Shown here piece by piece: positions 33,964-40,851 of a stretch of DNA of 64,000 nt. The translations under genes were made by a program, and so were the position numbers. Below the pieces are notes generated by a model. That model made no database searches and had not been told where the DNA came from. It saw only the letters and a list, made by a program, of their open reading frames with translations. Every line of letters begins with the position of its first letter. Position 1 is the first letter of the stretch. The stretch comes from Clostridia bacterium (GTDB lineage: Bacteria; Bacillota; Clostridia; Oscillospirales; CAG-272), in NCBI GenBank assembly GCA_017411745.1, contig JAFQPM010000033.1, positions 1 through 64,000 on the forward strand, read 5' to 3'.

Positions 33964-35691
33964 ATGATAAACAATCAAGGAAAAAATGATAATTCTCAGC
34001 TTTCTGCCGACAGCGAGGCAATATATATCCGCAAAAGCCCCAAGAAATTGACCGTGATCACCGCGGTCGTGCTTTTGGCTGTTGTCATTTTCAATATACT
34101 GTTCTCCGTGATCGGCGACAGGCAGATGTTTTATATAGACTTAAGCCAGACACTTTACAAAAGCGGAAAAACAAATATGTACACCTTGTCGGATGATTGC
34201 AAGGACATGATCGCCGATCGCGTCATTCCTATGATAGATCAGACCAATAAGGAAAGAGCAGGGCGAGGAGAAGACCCGATAAAGCTCAATATCGTGTTCT
34301 GCTCCGACAGAGACGTCCTCGAGGATGACGAGCTTACGAGATACGTGAGCTATACCGCGCGCTCTATCGCAAAAAGATTCCCCGATCATGTCAGCGTGCA
34401 ATATATCAATATAGCCACAAATCCGTCGTCGGTTCAGAAATATAAGGTCAACTCGGCGGCAACACTGTATAATTCCGACGTTATAGTTGAATTCGGCTCG
34501 GAATATCTCGTTCAGGGTGTCAACTCCTTCTATTACACGGAGTCTACGGCAGATAAGCCTTGGGCTTACAACGGTGAGCAGAGATTGACCGCTATGATAA
34601 TGTCGGTCACAAGAGTCGAGTCGCCAATTTGCTGTATTACCTCCAACCACGGAGAATCTCTGTTTGACGGCAACGGGAACGTCAAGGAAGAATATTCAAC
34701 CTTCATCTCGTTGATCGAAAGCGCGGGATACACCGTGCAGATCCTGGATCTTGAAAACGAGGATATCCCCGAGGATTGCAGAATGATAATAACCTTTGAT
34801 CCCTCTGAGGATTACAAGGCCTTTGGTGAGCTTGACGAGGGAGAGATTTCCGAGATAGAAAAGCTCGATAAGTATCTCGACCAGTCAAAATCCTTCTTCT
34901 TTATCTGCAATCCCGACACACCGAAGCTCCCAAGCCTTGAAGAATATCTTGAAGAGTGGGGAGTCAGCGTAAACAGGGACGAGAACTCTCAGAATTACGT
35001 CATCGAGGATCAGATAAACTGCACTAACGGAGGCGTTGGAAGCGTAGTTGTCGGAAATTACGCAACCGCAGGTCTCGGCGCAACTCTGACCGAGGATATG
35101 AGAAAGAGCGTTTATCCCGCAAAGGTCATTTTCGGAAACAGCACAGCGATCGCCCCTGCCGACAACTACGTCAGAAGGTATTCAGCCGCAACCGAAACCA
35201 CGGACGAATACGTTTACTATAGCTACTATAAAAACGGTGTGGTCCGTACTATGCTCGACGTTTTCACGACCTATAACACCGCATCCGCATTAACGAACGG
35301 AGAAGTCTACGAGATCGCCACAGATTCTAACCTGTTCAAGCTTATGACTATATCACAAGAGTCCAAGCAGCTTCAGGAAACTAATCTTACGAGCGTCACG
35401 AAGTCCTCGTACGTTTTGGCACTGGCTTCTACAGACTTTCTGACTAACGAGGTGCTTGACTCCAAGTCGTACGGCAATACCGACGTCCTTTTGTCTGCAT
35501 TGAGAAACACGGGCAACGAAACGGTTGCGACCAATCTTTCCCTCAAGGGCATCTACGTCTATGATGTCAAGGACGAGGCAGCGTACAAGGATTCTAACAC
35601 TTCCGCTTGGCTGTATTGTCTTGTACTGATTCCGCCTATTCTCATCTTCTCTGCGGGAGTCGTTATAACAATTCGCAGAAAATACAGATAA
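33964..35691 (+). CDS. GldG-like ABC auxiliary protein, copy 2
   Basis: 575 aa. The ATG at 33964 is used because AAAGGAGG precedes it. The topology is the same as copy 1: a membrane span near residues 29-49 (LTVITAVVLLAVVIFNILF), a large outside domain, and a final span (LIPPILIFSAGVVITIRRKY). Shared blocks are DPIKLNIVFCSDRDVLEDD, SNHGESLFDGNG, ILDLENEDIPEDCRMIITFD and EKLDKYLDQSKSFFFIC. It is about 60 residues longer than copy 1, mainly near the C-terminal half. Two GldG-like proteins in tandem suggest a heterodimer or a specialised duplicate. Confidence 0.82.
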   Translation: MINNQGKNDNSQLSADSEAIYIRKSPKKLTVITAVVLLAVVIFNILFSVIGDRQMFYIDLSQTLYKSGKTNMYTLSDDCKDMIADRVIPMIDQTNKERAGRGEDPIKLNIVFCSDRDVLEDDELTRYVSYTARSIAKRFPDHVSVQYINIATNPSSVQKYKVNSAATLYNSDVIVEFGSEYLVQGVNSFYYTESTADKPWAYNGEQRLTAMIMSVTRVESPICCITSNHGESLFDGNGNVKEEYSTFISLIESAGYTVQILDLENEDIPEDCRMIITFDPSEDYKAFGELDEGEISEIEKLDKYLDQSKSFFFICNPDTPKLPSLEEYLEEWGVSVNRDENSQNYVIEDQINCTNGGVGSVVVGNYATAGLGATLTEDMRKSVYPAKVIFGNSTAIAPADNYVRRYSAATETTDEYVYYSYYKNGVVRTMLDVFTTYNTASALTNGEVYEIATDSNLFKLMTISQESKQLQETNLTSVTKSSYVLALASTDFLTNEVLDSKSYGNTDVLLSALRNTGNETVATNLSLKGIYVYDVKDEAAYKDSNTSAWLYCLVLIPPILIFSAGVVITIRRKYR

Positions 35692-35726
35692 AAACGCAAA
35701 AATTTTCCAATCAGGAATTATAAATT

Positions 35727-38693
35727 ATGTCAACAAACAACCTTAACACAAGCGTCGAAAATTCGACGATCAAAAAGATCAAAAAGCGTTCTGCGCTGAA
35801 AAAGCAACGCTTGGCAATAGTCCTTATGGTCGTTGCCGTGGCACTGCTCGTTCTGACGCTTATTGCCGTAAATTATTTGGTCGAAATATATACTTATCCC
35901 GATGTAGACGGAACAAAATATTATATCAAAAAATTTGACGGCGAATATATGCTTTGTAATAAAAGCGGCGAGGTTCTGGACCGAAACAAAGAGGGATACT
36001 ATCAGACCGACGCAGGAACGCAGGTAATAATAGATGCAAAGACGGGAAGTTACTCGGTCTACGCCGTCGTCGACGTGTCGGGAACCGAGGAGGTCGGATA
36101 CGCTCAATACGTTCTGATGTTCCCGCAGTGGACCTACGACGCTTCGTCAACCAAGGACAAATCAAAGATCATAAGCTCGATCGAGGTCCATAACGAATAC
36201 GGCACGTATACCTTCAAAAGGCCCAACGAAAAAAGCAACGTTTTCGAAATAGTAGGAAACGAAGATGCTCCTTACGACATCAATAAATTCGCGTATCTTT
36301 CATCGGCCTGTGGATATACGCTTTCGACAATGCGGCTCGAATCCCCCCTCACTCTTGAGGACGGATCGGTAGATCTTTCGGAATACGGATTGATTTCCGA
36401 AACCAGAGTTGACGAAGAAACGGGCGAGGAATACGAATATACTCCCGCGTGGTTCGTTATAACCAATATGAAGGGTGTCAGCCATAAGGTCTTCATCGGA
36501 GATGCTACCGTAGACGGCTCGGGATACTACGCGCTATACGAGGGAAGAGAAACCATATACGTTCTCACCTCATACGGACTTGAGGATACGGTGCTTCAGA
36601 GCATAGAGTCTATGATAACCCCTACCATCGTGTATCCTATGGGACTGAATACGCATTTCGACGTTTCAGACTTCATTATATATCAGAACATTGATCACGA
36701 AGCGATCCAGCTCGGACTTGAGGCTATATACGGTACCGATGTGGACAACATGGGCGATATAGACGTCAAGGAATTCTGGAAAAATTACGTCTCGTTGATG
36801 CATTCCAACAGCTCTTTGGCTTGTCACTTCTCATACGTGCCCCTCAAAGAAAGAGTGGGAATGTATCAGTATCTTCCATACGTTTCAGAGCTCAAATATG
36901 CCGAGGGATATTATATAAACAGTGATAACATTTCCAATATGCTGTATAATTTCTACGATACGGCATTCACGGAAGTAATAAAACTGTCGCCTGACAATGA
37001 TGAGCTCGAAAAATACGGTCTTGCCGACCCGACCTACGTCATTTCGTTCGGTTACAACACCACCGACGAAAAGGGCGACCCAATGATCGTACAGAATTTC
37101 ATCCAGATAAGCGAAAAAACCGACGATGGAATCTATTACGCATATTCTACTCTTTACGATATGATCGTCGGAATCTCGGAGAGCAGCCTGTATTTTCTTG
37201 AGTGGGACGAAATAGAATGGTACAGTCCCAACTATATCCAGCTTGATATAGGCCACGTTTCCGAGATAGTTATCGAGTCGCCGAAGCTCAACGTGAATTT
37301 CGTAATAGAAGATTCAGCGTCGAAATATATGATCTACTCCGAAAGAACAGGAAACAAGATCAGCGAAGGCGATAATGTCTACAGCATTGTAAAAAATGCA
37401 GACGGCAAGTACGTGCTGAAATGCAACGGAAAGGATCTTGTAGCGACCTATACGGGCGACTATCTGATAACCCCCCTCGTATACACCGCAGGAGTAGCGG
37501 AAAACGAAAGGTATCTTTTCGTTGAAACCGGCGATCTTGATGTCAATGGAGACGGGGAAAACGATGCGACCGCATATTATTTCTATAATCTTGCATACGA
37601 TCCCAACAAGGGATACTATTTGTACGCACAGATCTCTATAGCAGATGCCGAGGGCAACGTGCTTGCCTCCGACGTTGTCAAGGGAGAATCGTATCTTCAG
37701 ACCGATTTCTTCATTACAAAGACCGGCTATTTGTATCTGACCTCCAAAACCTCTCACGTAGGACAGGAGCTGGAGCAGAAATATGCAGCCTATAACAGAG
37801 GAAGCTGGGGAAGCGGCAATCTGTTCGTAACCTCAGACGGAAAATACGTGCTCATCAATTCGAAGACGGGAGAGTGGAGCATACTTGACGACCTTTCCAG
37901 CGGAATTTATTTTGCAGACAGCAAGACAAGTATGTTGGCTCAGAGAGCAGTCGAGATCGAAGCGAAATACGGCAGCAACGGAAATCTGACCAGATACCCC
38001 GAAACCTATTATCCGCTTAGCGAGAAGAAGCTTCAGTACGACGAGGAAGCAAATATGATCCAGGCATACGACAGCAGTAAAAAGGCCTGGGCAAAGGCGA
38101 CATACAAGGAATGTACTATCGGCGTTTGGAGCACAGGAGCTTACTATGTTACCGAGGGCGGCAATATTCTTGTCGTAAATGAGGAAACGGGAAGCTGGGG
38201 AGTTGTTACTTTGGCATCAAATGAAACCTACGTGGCTAACGTAATCGCCAACGGAAAATTGCTTGATTATAATATTAGCGCGACGAATTCGTCAGGAAGA
38301 GAAGTGGTATATTCCGCTATGAAAAACTTCCAGCAGGTTTACGGTTCTTTGCTTTATGCATCTCTCGAGGGCATGGCGGAGCTTAGCGAGGAGGAAATGG
38401 CGGCGTTCCGCGCCTTAGACGATTCCAAGTGTCAGGCAGTGATCACCATATACGGCAAGGACCTTTACGGAAACGAAAAAAACACCGTATACAGATTCTA
38501 TCAGTACACCGAAAGAAAGTCTTATATTACGATCGAGTCAATATCCTACGATGAGGAAAGCGGAGAATACGTATCGGATTCCGAAAAAGCATACGGAAGC
38601 TTTTACGTGCTCAGAAGCTATATAGATAAGATAATTGCCGATGCAGAAAGAGTCTTGAACGGCGAAGAGGTAACTTCTATTTCTAAATATTAA
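35727..38693 (+). CDS. Large DUF4340-type membrane-anchored protein
   Basis: 988 aa. A lysine-rich start is followed by one membrane span (about 29-51, LAIVLMVVAVALLVLTLIAVN), and the rest is outside the cell. The first outside part (about 150-350) fits DUF4340: INKFAYLSSACGYTLSTMR with SLTLEDGS-like and YGL(I)SET text. DUF4340 proteins usually close gldFG-type operons, as here. The remainder, about residues 400-980, is a long repetitive acidic, Tyr-rich beta region with similar stretches (NKISEGDNVYSIVKNADGKY, TGEWSILDDLSSGIYF, TGSWGVVTLASNETYV), twice carrying a TGxW motif. No C-terminal anchor is seen. I infer a transporter-linked surface protein. Confidence 0.75.
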   Translation: MSTNNLNTSVENSTIKKIKKRSALKKQRLAIVLMVVAVALLVLTLIAVNYLVEIYTYPDVDGTKYYIKKFDGEYMLCNKSGEVLDRNKEGYYQTDAGTQVIIDAKTGSYSVYAVVDVSGTEEVGYAQYVLMFPQWTYDASSTKDKSKIISSIEVHNEYGTYTFKRPNEKSNVFEIVGNEDAPYDINKFAYLSSACGYTLSTMRLESPLTLEDGSVDLSEYGLISETRVDEETGEEYEYTPAWFVITNMKGVSHKVFIGDATVDGSGYYALYEGRETIYVLTSYGLEDTVLQSIESMITPTIVYPMGLNTHFDVSDFIIYQNIDHEAIQLGLEAIYGTDVDNMGDIDVKEFWKNYVSLMHSNSSLACHFSYVPLKERVGMYQYLPYVSELKYAEGYYINSDNISNMLYNFYDTAFTEVIKLSPDNDELEKYGLADPTYVISFGYNTTDEKGDPMIVQNFIQISEKTDDGIYYAYSTLYDMIVGISESSLYFLEWDEIEWYSPNYIQLDIGHVSEIVIESPKLNVNFVIEDSASKYMIYSERTGNKISEGDNVYSIVKNADGKYVLKCNGKDLVATYTGDYLITPLVYTAGVAENERYLFVETGDLDVNGDGENDATAYYFYNLAYDPNKGYYLYAQISIADAEGNVLASDVVKGESYLQTDFFITKTGYLYLTSKTSHVGQELEQKYAAYNRGSWGSGNLFVTSDGKYVLINSKTGEWSILDDLSSGIYFADSKTSMLAQRAVEIEAKYGSNGNLTRYPETYYPLSEKKLQYDEEANMIQAYDSSKKAWAKATYKECTIGVWSTGAYYVTEGGNILVVNEETGSWGVVTLASNETYVANVIANGKLLDYNISATNSSGREVVYSAMKNFQQVYGSLLYASLEGMAELSEEEMAAFRALDDSKCQAVITIYGKDLYGNEKNTVYRFYQYTERKSYITIESISYDEESGEYVSDSEKAYGSFYVLRSYIDKIIADAERVLNGEEVTSISKY

Positions 38694-38707
38694 TTTAAAA
38701 TCATAAG

Positions 38708-38740
38708 AGCAAGGCGGTCGACAACGACCGCCTTGCTTGG
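38708..38740 (+). terminator. Terminator of the five-gene ABC operon
   Basis: A perfect 13-bp stem (38708-38720 with 38725-38737) with an ACAA loop, then a short T-containing tail. Confidence 0.75.
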
Positions 38741-38847
38741 GTTCTCGAAAATGTCGTTTTGCCGCAATTCGAAAATCAGAGGAACTGCTCCTCTTTATTT
38801 CCATTGTGTTAACAAAATAATAATTTTATGAATTTTTAAAATAAGTG

Positions 38848-38876
38848 TTGACAAGCCAAACGGATTGTGGTATAAT
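38848..38876 (+). promoter_or_regulatory. Promoter of the tRNA pair
   Basis: TTGACA (38848-38853), 17 bp, TATAAT (38871-38876): full consensus. Confidence 0.93.
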
Positions 38877-38907
38877 ATCTAAGCGTTCGCAAACGAACGA
38901 CAACTAT

Positions 38908-38984
38908 GGCGGGATAGCTCAGTTGGCTAGAGCAACCGGTTCATACCCGGTAGGTCATGGGTTCAAGTCCAATTCCCGCTACCA
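38908..38984 (+). tRNA. tRNA-Met (CAU anticodon)
   Basis: A 77-nt cloverleaf with the CCA end encoded. The anticodon loop has CAT within GTTCATACC. The acceptor stem pairs GGCGGGA with TCCCGCT through a terminal G-U. The features fit an elongator methionine tRNA; initiator or lysidine-modified isoleucine identity was judged less likely but not excluded. Confidence 0.92.
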
Positions 38985-39022
38985 CATTTTAAAAGATTTC
39001 ACCGCAAAAGCGGTGAAATAAA

Positions 39023-39097
39023 GGCCCGTTGGTCAAGCGGTTAAGACACGGCCCTTTCACGGCTGTAACATGGGTTCGATTCCCGTACGGGTCACCA
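39023..39097 (+). tRNA. tRNA-Glu (UUC anticodon)
   Basis: 75 nt with the CCA encoded. The anticodon TTC sits in the loop CTTTCAC. The acceptor pairs GGCCCGT with ACGGGTC. Its last six bases are part of the 129-bp direct repeat, and its 16-base 3' segment GATTCCCGTACGGGTC (39078-39093) recurs exactly at 40572-40587. Confidence 0.95.
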
Positions 39098-39220
39098 AAA
39101 AAGGAAACGTCCGAACTTTCGGTTCGGACGTTTCCTTTTTTGATTACCCGTGGCGGTGTCAATCGAATCCATCGCCACAAATTGCTTGCAATTTGTGTGC
39201 AAAGGTTCAGATTCCCGTAC
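39092..39220 (+). repeat. 129-bp direct repeat, copy 1 (tRNA-Glu side)
   Basis: This repeat matches 40454-40582 at 127 of 129 positions. It holds a 20-bp terminator stem (39097-39116 with 39122-39141, followed by Ts) that ends the tRNA transcript. A structured part follows: a TGGCGGT / ATCGCCA stem, a CACAAATTG / CAATTTGTG stem, and a tail that copies the tRNA-Glu 3' end (GATTCCCGTAC). The copy is cut at 39220, where the AT-rich cassette begins. Confidence 0.9.
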
Positions 39221-39341
39221 TATGCTCAGTTTATTTTGTCATTCAATGAGCGTAGCGAGCCGACTTGTATCAAGACAAGCACACGCCTCGGCGCCAAAGT
39301 TATTATTTTTTATTTATATCGGCTTTTTTCTTCTAAACGGC

Positions 39342-39370
39342 TTGAATTATTACTGTTTTTATGATATAAT
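39342..39370 (+). promoter_or_regulatory. Cassette promoter, in front of the structured RNA
   Basis: TTGAAT (39342-39347), exactly 17 bp, TATAAT (39365-39370). The expected start point is within a few bases of the first paired base of the RNA. Confidence 0.85.
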
Positions 39371-39376
39371 GTAGAA

Positions 39377-39525
39377 GCTAAACTAACTTAATAGAAAAAC
39401 TCTCTTTTTATATCCAAGGGGGTATTATACCCTTTTGTATATTCCTATCGTTTGAATTTGATAAAAATGCAAATTCCACTTGATAGGATATACAGAAATG
39501 TTTTTCTATGTAAGGTTAGTTTAGC
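39377..39525 (+). ncRNA. Candidate novel structured RNA
   Basis: 149 nt. The ends pair over a long distance: 39377-39387 with 39515-39525 (11 bp, perfect), 39388-39390 with 39511-39513, and 39391-39400 with 39500-39509 (10 bp), with single G bulges at 39510 and 39514, so 24 bp in all. Inside are hairpin B (39415-39424 with 39428-39437, 10 bp, loop TTA), stem C (39437-39449 with 39482-39493, one bulge; it shares G39437 with B) and apical stem D (39454-39460 with 39470-39476, 9-nt loop). A promoter lies directly upstream and a terminator-like hairpin downstream. It is not a T-box or a riboswitch class I know. It could be a cis-acting leader of the lipoprotein gene, a free RNA (a 6S-like rod was considered), or a mobile-element RNA. 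Confidence 0.6.
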
Positions 39526-39546
39526 GACTCGGGGTTTGCGTTTTTT

Positions 39547-39575
39547 GTGCGTTGGCTCTGGTCAGCGCACTTTTT
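39547..39575 (+). terminator. Terminator-like hairpin before the lipoprotein gene
   Basis: The stem GTGCG-TTG / CA(G)-CGCAC (39547-39554 with 39563-39570, one wobble) is followed by five Ts. Only 16 bases separate it from the lipoprotein start codon, so it may act as an attenuator. Confidence 0.72.
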
Positions 39576-39591
39576 AATTTTGGAGGTTAAA

Positions 39592-40206
39592 ATGAAAAAC
39601 AAAATTATTTCCATTCTACTCATCGCCATCTTAACGTTTATGTTAGTTTCGTGTGATACGTCAACTAATTATGATCCTAACGGCAACAGCGAAACATCTA
39701 ACAGTGGTAATTCCGCTAATGATAGCAGCAAAGATGATGATGTAAACAAAGGCGAAAATCCTTCACAGACAGTTTACGCTGAAGATACTGTGGTCAATCG
39801 TTTTATTACGGAATTTAACGATAAATCTGGATATGATTTTAGTGATATAAGGAAAGGCAACATCAGAACGAAATATTATGCCTATGCAAATGAGTGTTAT
39901 GTCGAAATACTCAATGCTAACGATGCCTACGCCGAATGCTTTAGTGTTAGTATCAACGGCGGCAAAGAAACTTCCGATAGAGATAAAATGTTTGCTGTTT
40001 TTAAGCAAGTTTTAAAAACACTTGATAAAAGCATAACCGATGCTCAAATAAATTCAGCAATAGAATATTTGGAGTCTCAACAATATATGGTTAGCGATTA
40101 CAAGATTAGTAATTCTGTTACTGTTGAAACCTATGTACCTATTGTTGAACTGTCTTATGGAAAAAGTGATTGCAGAATAGATGTAATTTCAAGTAATTAC
40201 AAGTAA
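39592..40206 (+). CDS. Cassette lipoprotein of unknown function
   Basis: 204 aa. The ATG at 39592 follows GGAGG. Signal peptide MKNKIISILLIAILTFMLVS with the lipobox LVSC puts the lipidated cysteine at residue 21. A low-complexity Asn/Ser/Asp linker (about 22-60) leads to a compact domain: VVNRFITEFNDKSGYDFSDI, a middle beta part with CYVEILNANDAYAECFSVSI, and a helix with DKMFAVFKQVLKTLDKSIT. I do not recognise the domain; it may be a small secreted binding or immunity-type protein, but there is no direct evidence. It has the AT-rich base use of the cassette and probably shares a transcript with the structured RNA and the basic protein. Confidence 0.75.
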   Translation: MKNKIISILLIAILTFMLVSCDTSTNYDPNGNSETSNSGNSANDSSKDDDVNKGENPSQTVYAEDTVVNRFITEFNDKSGYDFSDIRKGNIRTKYYAYANECYVEILNANDAYAECFSVSINGGKETSDRDKMFAVFKQVLKTLDKSITDAQINSAIEYLESQQYMVSDYKISNSVTVETYVPIVELSYGKSDCRIDVISSNYK

Positions 40207-40221
40207 GGAGATGTTTTTTGT

Positions 40222-40422
40222 ATGAAATTTGGTTTTCGCACTCCATCATTAAAAAGGTCTTTGAAAGCAAGGACTACGGGTAGGGCAAAACGTGCTATAA
40301 AAAAAGCTTTAATACCGGGATATGGGAAGAAGGGGGCTGGATGGGTAAAAAATCCCAAAAAGGCGGCATATAACAGAGTTTATAATAAAACCACGTTTAG
40401 TTTTTGGGATATTTTCAAATAA
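40222..40422 (+). CDS. Small basic cassette protein
   Basis: 66 aa with roughly one third Lys and Arg. It reads MKFGFRTPSLKRSLKARTTG, then KRAIKKALIPGYGKKGAGWV and ends NKTTFSFWDIFK. AAGGAG lies upstream at a rather long distance. I recall similar short proteins (FGFRTPSLK...IPGYGKKG...KAAYN) from mobile regions of Bacillota, but cannot name a family. The net charge suggests nucleic acid or membrane contact; no signal peptide. It begins 16 bases after the lipoprotein, so the two are co-transcribed, and the copy 2 terminator stem (40459-40503) ends their transcript. Confidence 0.7.
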   Translation: MKFGFRTPSLKRSLKARTTGRAKRAIKKALIPGYGKKGAGWVKNPKKAAYNRVYNKTTFSFWDIFK

Positions 40423-40453
40423 TTATTCCCGTTCGCTTTAGCTTATCATTGGC

Positions 40454-40582
40454 TCACCAAAAAAGGAAACGTCCGAACTTTCGGTTCGGACGTTTCCTTT
40501 TTTGATTACCCGTGGCGATATCAATCGAATCCATCGCCACAAATTGCTTGCAATTTGTGTGCAAAGGTTCAGATTCCCGTAC
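40454..40582 (+). repeat. 129-bp direct repeat, copy 2
   Basis: Differs from copy 1 at two positions, both G to A, which turn the TGGCGGT stem into TGGCGAT (still pairing, G-U to A-U). Unlike copy 1 its outer stem is intact: ACCCGT (40508-40513) pairs with ACGGGT (40581-40586), giving a three-way junction, then TTTTT. The spacing from copy 1 is 1362 bases. Confidence 0.9.
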
Positions 40583-40597
40583 GGGTCTTTTTGCTTT

Positions 40598-40748
40598 CTA
40601 TGCAGATTCAATCGAACTCTAATCGTCCAAAATTGCTTGCAATTTGTGTGTAAAGGTTCCTGTTTCGCAAAGCGAAACGATTCTTACGTTCGCTATCGCT
40701 CACTCACCGAGTTTTGCTACGCAAAGCCTCGCCGTGCGGGTCTTTTTT
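40598..40748 (+). repeat. Degenerate third copy of the structured repeat
   Basis: CAATCGAA, AATTGCTTGCAATTTGTG and AAAGGTTC recur in the same order, then a GTTTCGC / GCGAAAC hairpin (40662-40678), a stretch rich in CGTTCGCTATCGCTC, and the ending CGGGTCTTTTTTTT, as in copy 2 (CGGGTCTTTTT). No coding potential is seen here. Confidence 0.6.
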
Positions 40749-40800
40749 TTCAAGATCTCGATACTCAAATAAAAAACTTTTCATCCTCTTGATTATAATA

Positions 40801-40841
40801 AACAGCTCCTCCAAATAATCGGCAGAGCTGTTCGTTTTTTT
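40801..40841. terminator. Hairpin after pepF
   Basis: The stem AACAGCTC (40801-40808) with GAGCTGTT (40825-40832) is followed by Ts on the plus strand. It separates the repeat region from pepF and is weaker in the pepF direction. Confidence 0.55.
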
Positions 40842-40851
40842 GATCTATATC

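Noticed and set aside
38989..39180. Minus-strand 63-codon frame across tRNA-Glu
   Set aside because: A common spurious reading of tRNA antisense (GDPYGNRTHVTAVKG); the tRNA gene explains the sequence.
39377..39525. Retron-type RNA (inverted ends with inner hairpins)
   Set aside because: No reverse transcriptase gene follows, in the cassette or nearby, so the resemblance is only in the closing helix.
39377..39525. 6S RNA
   Set aside because: A long rod is present, but it has a branched centre with a 10-bp hairpin on the 5' side and lies directly before a coding gene in a mobile-like cassette. Not excluded, but not supported enough to name it.
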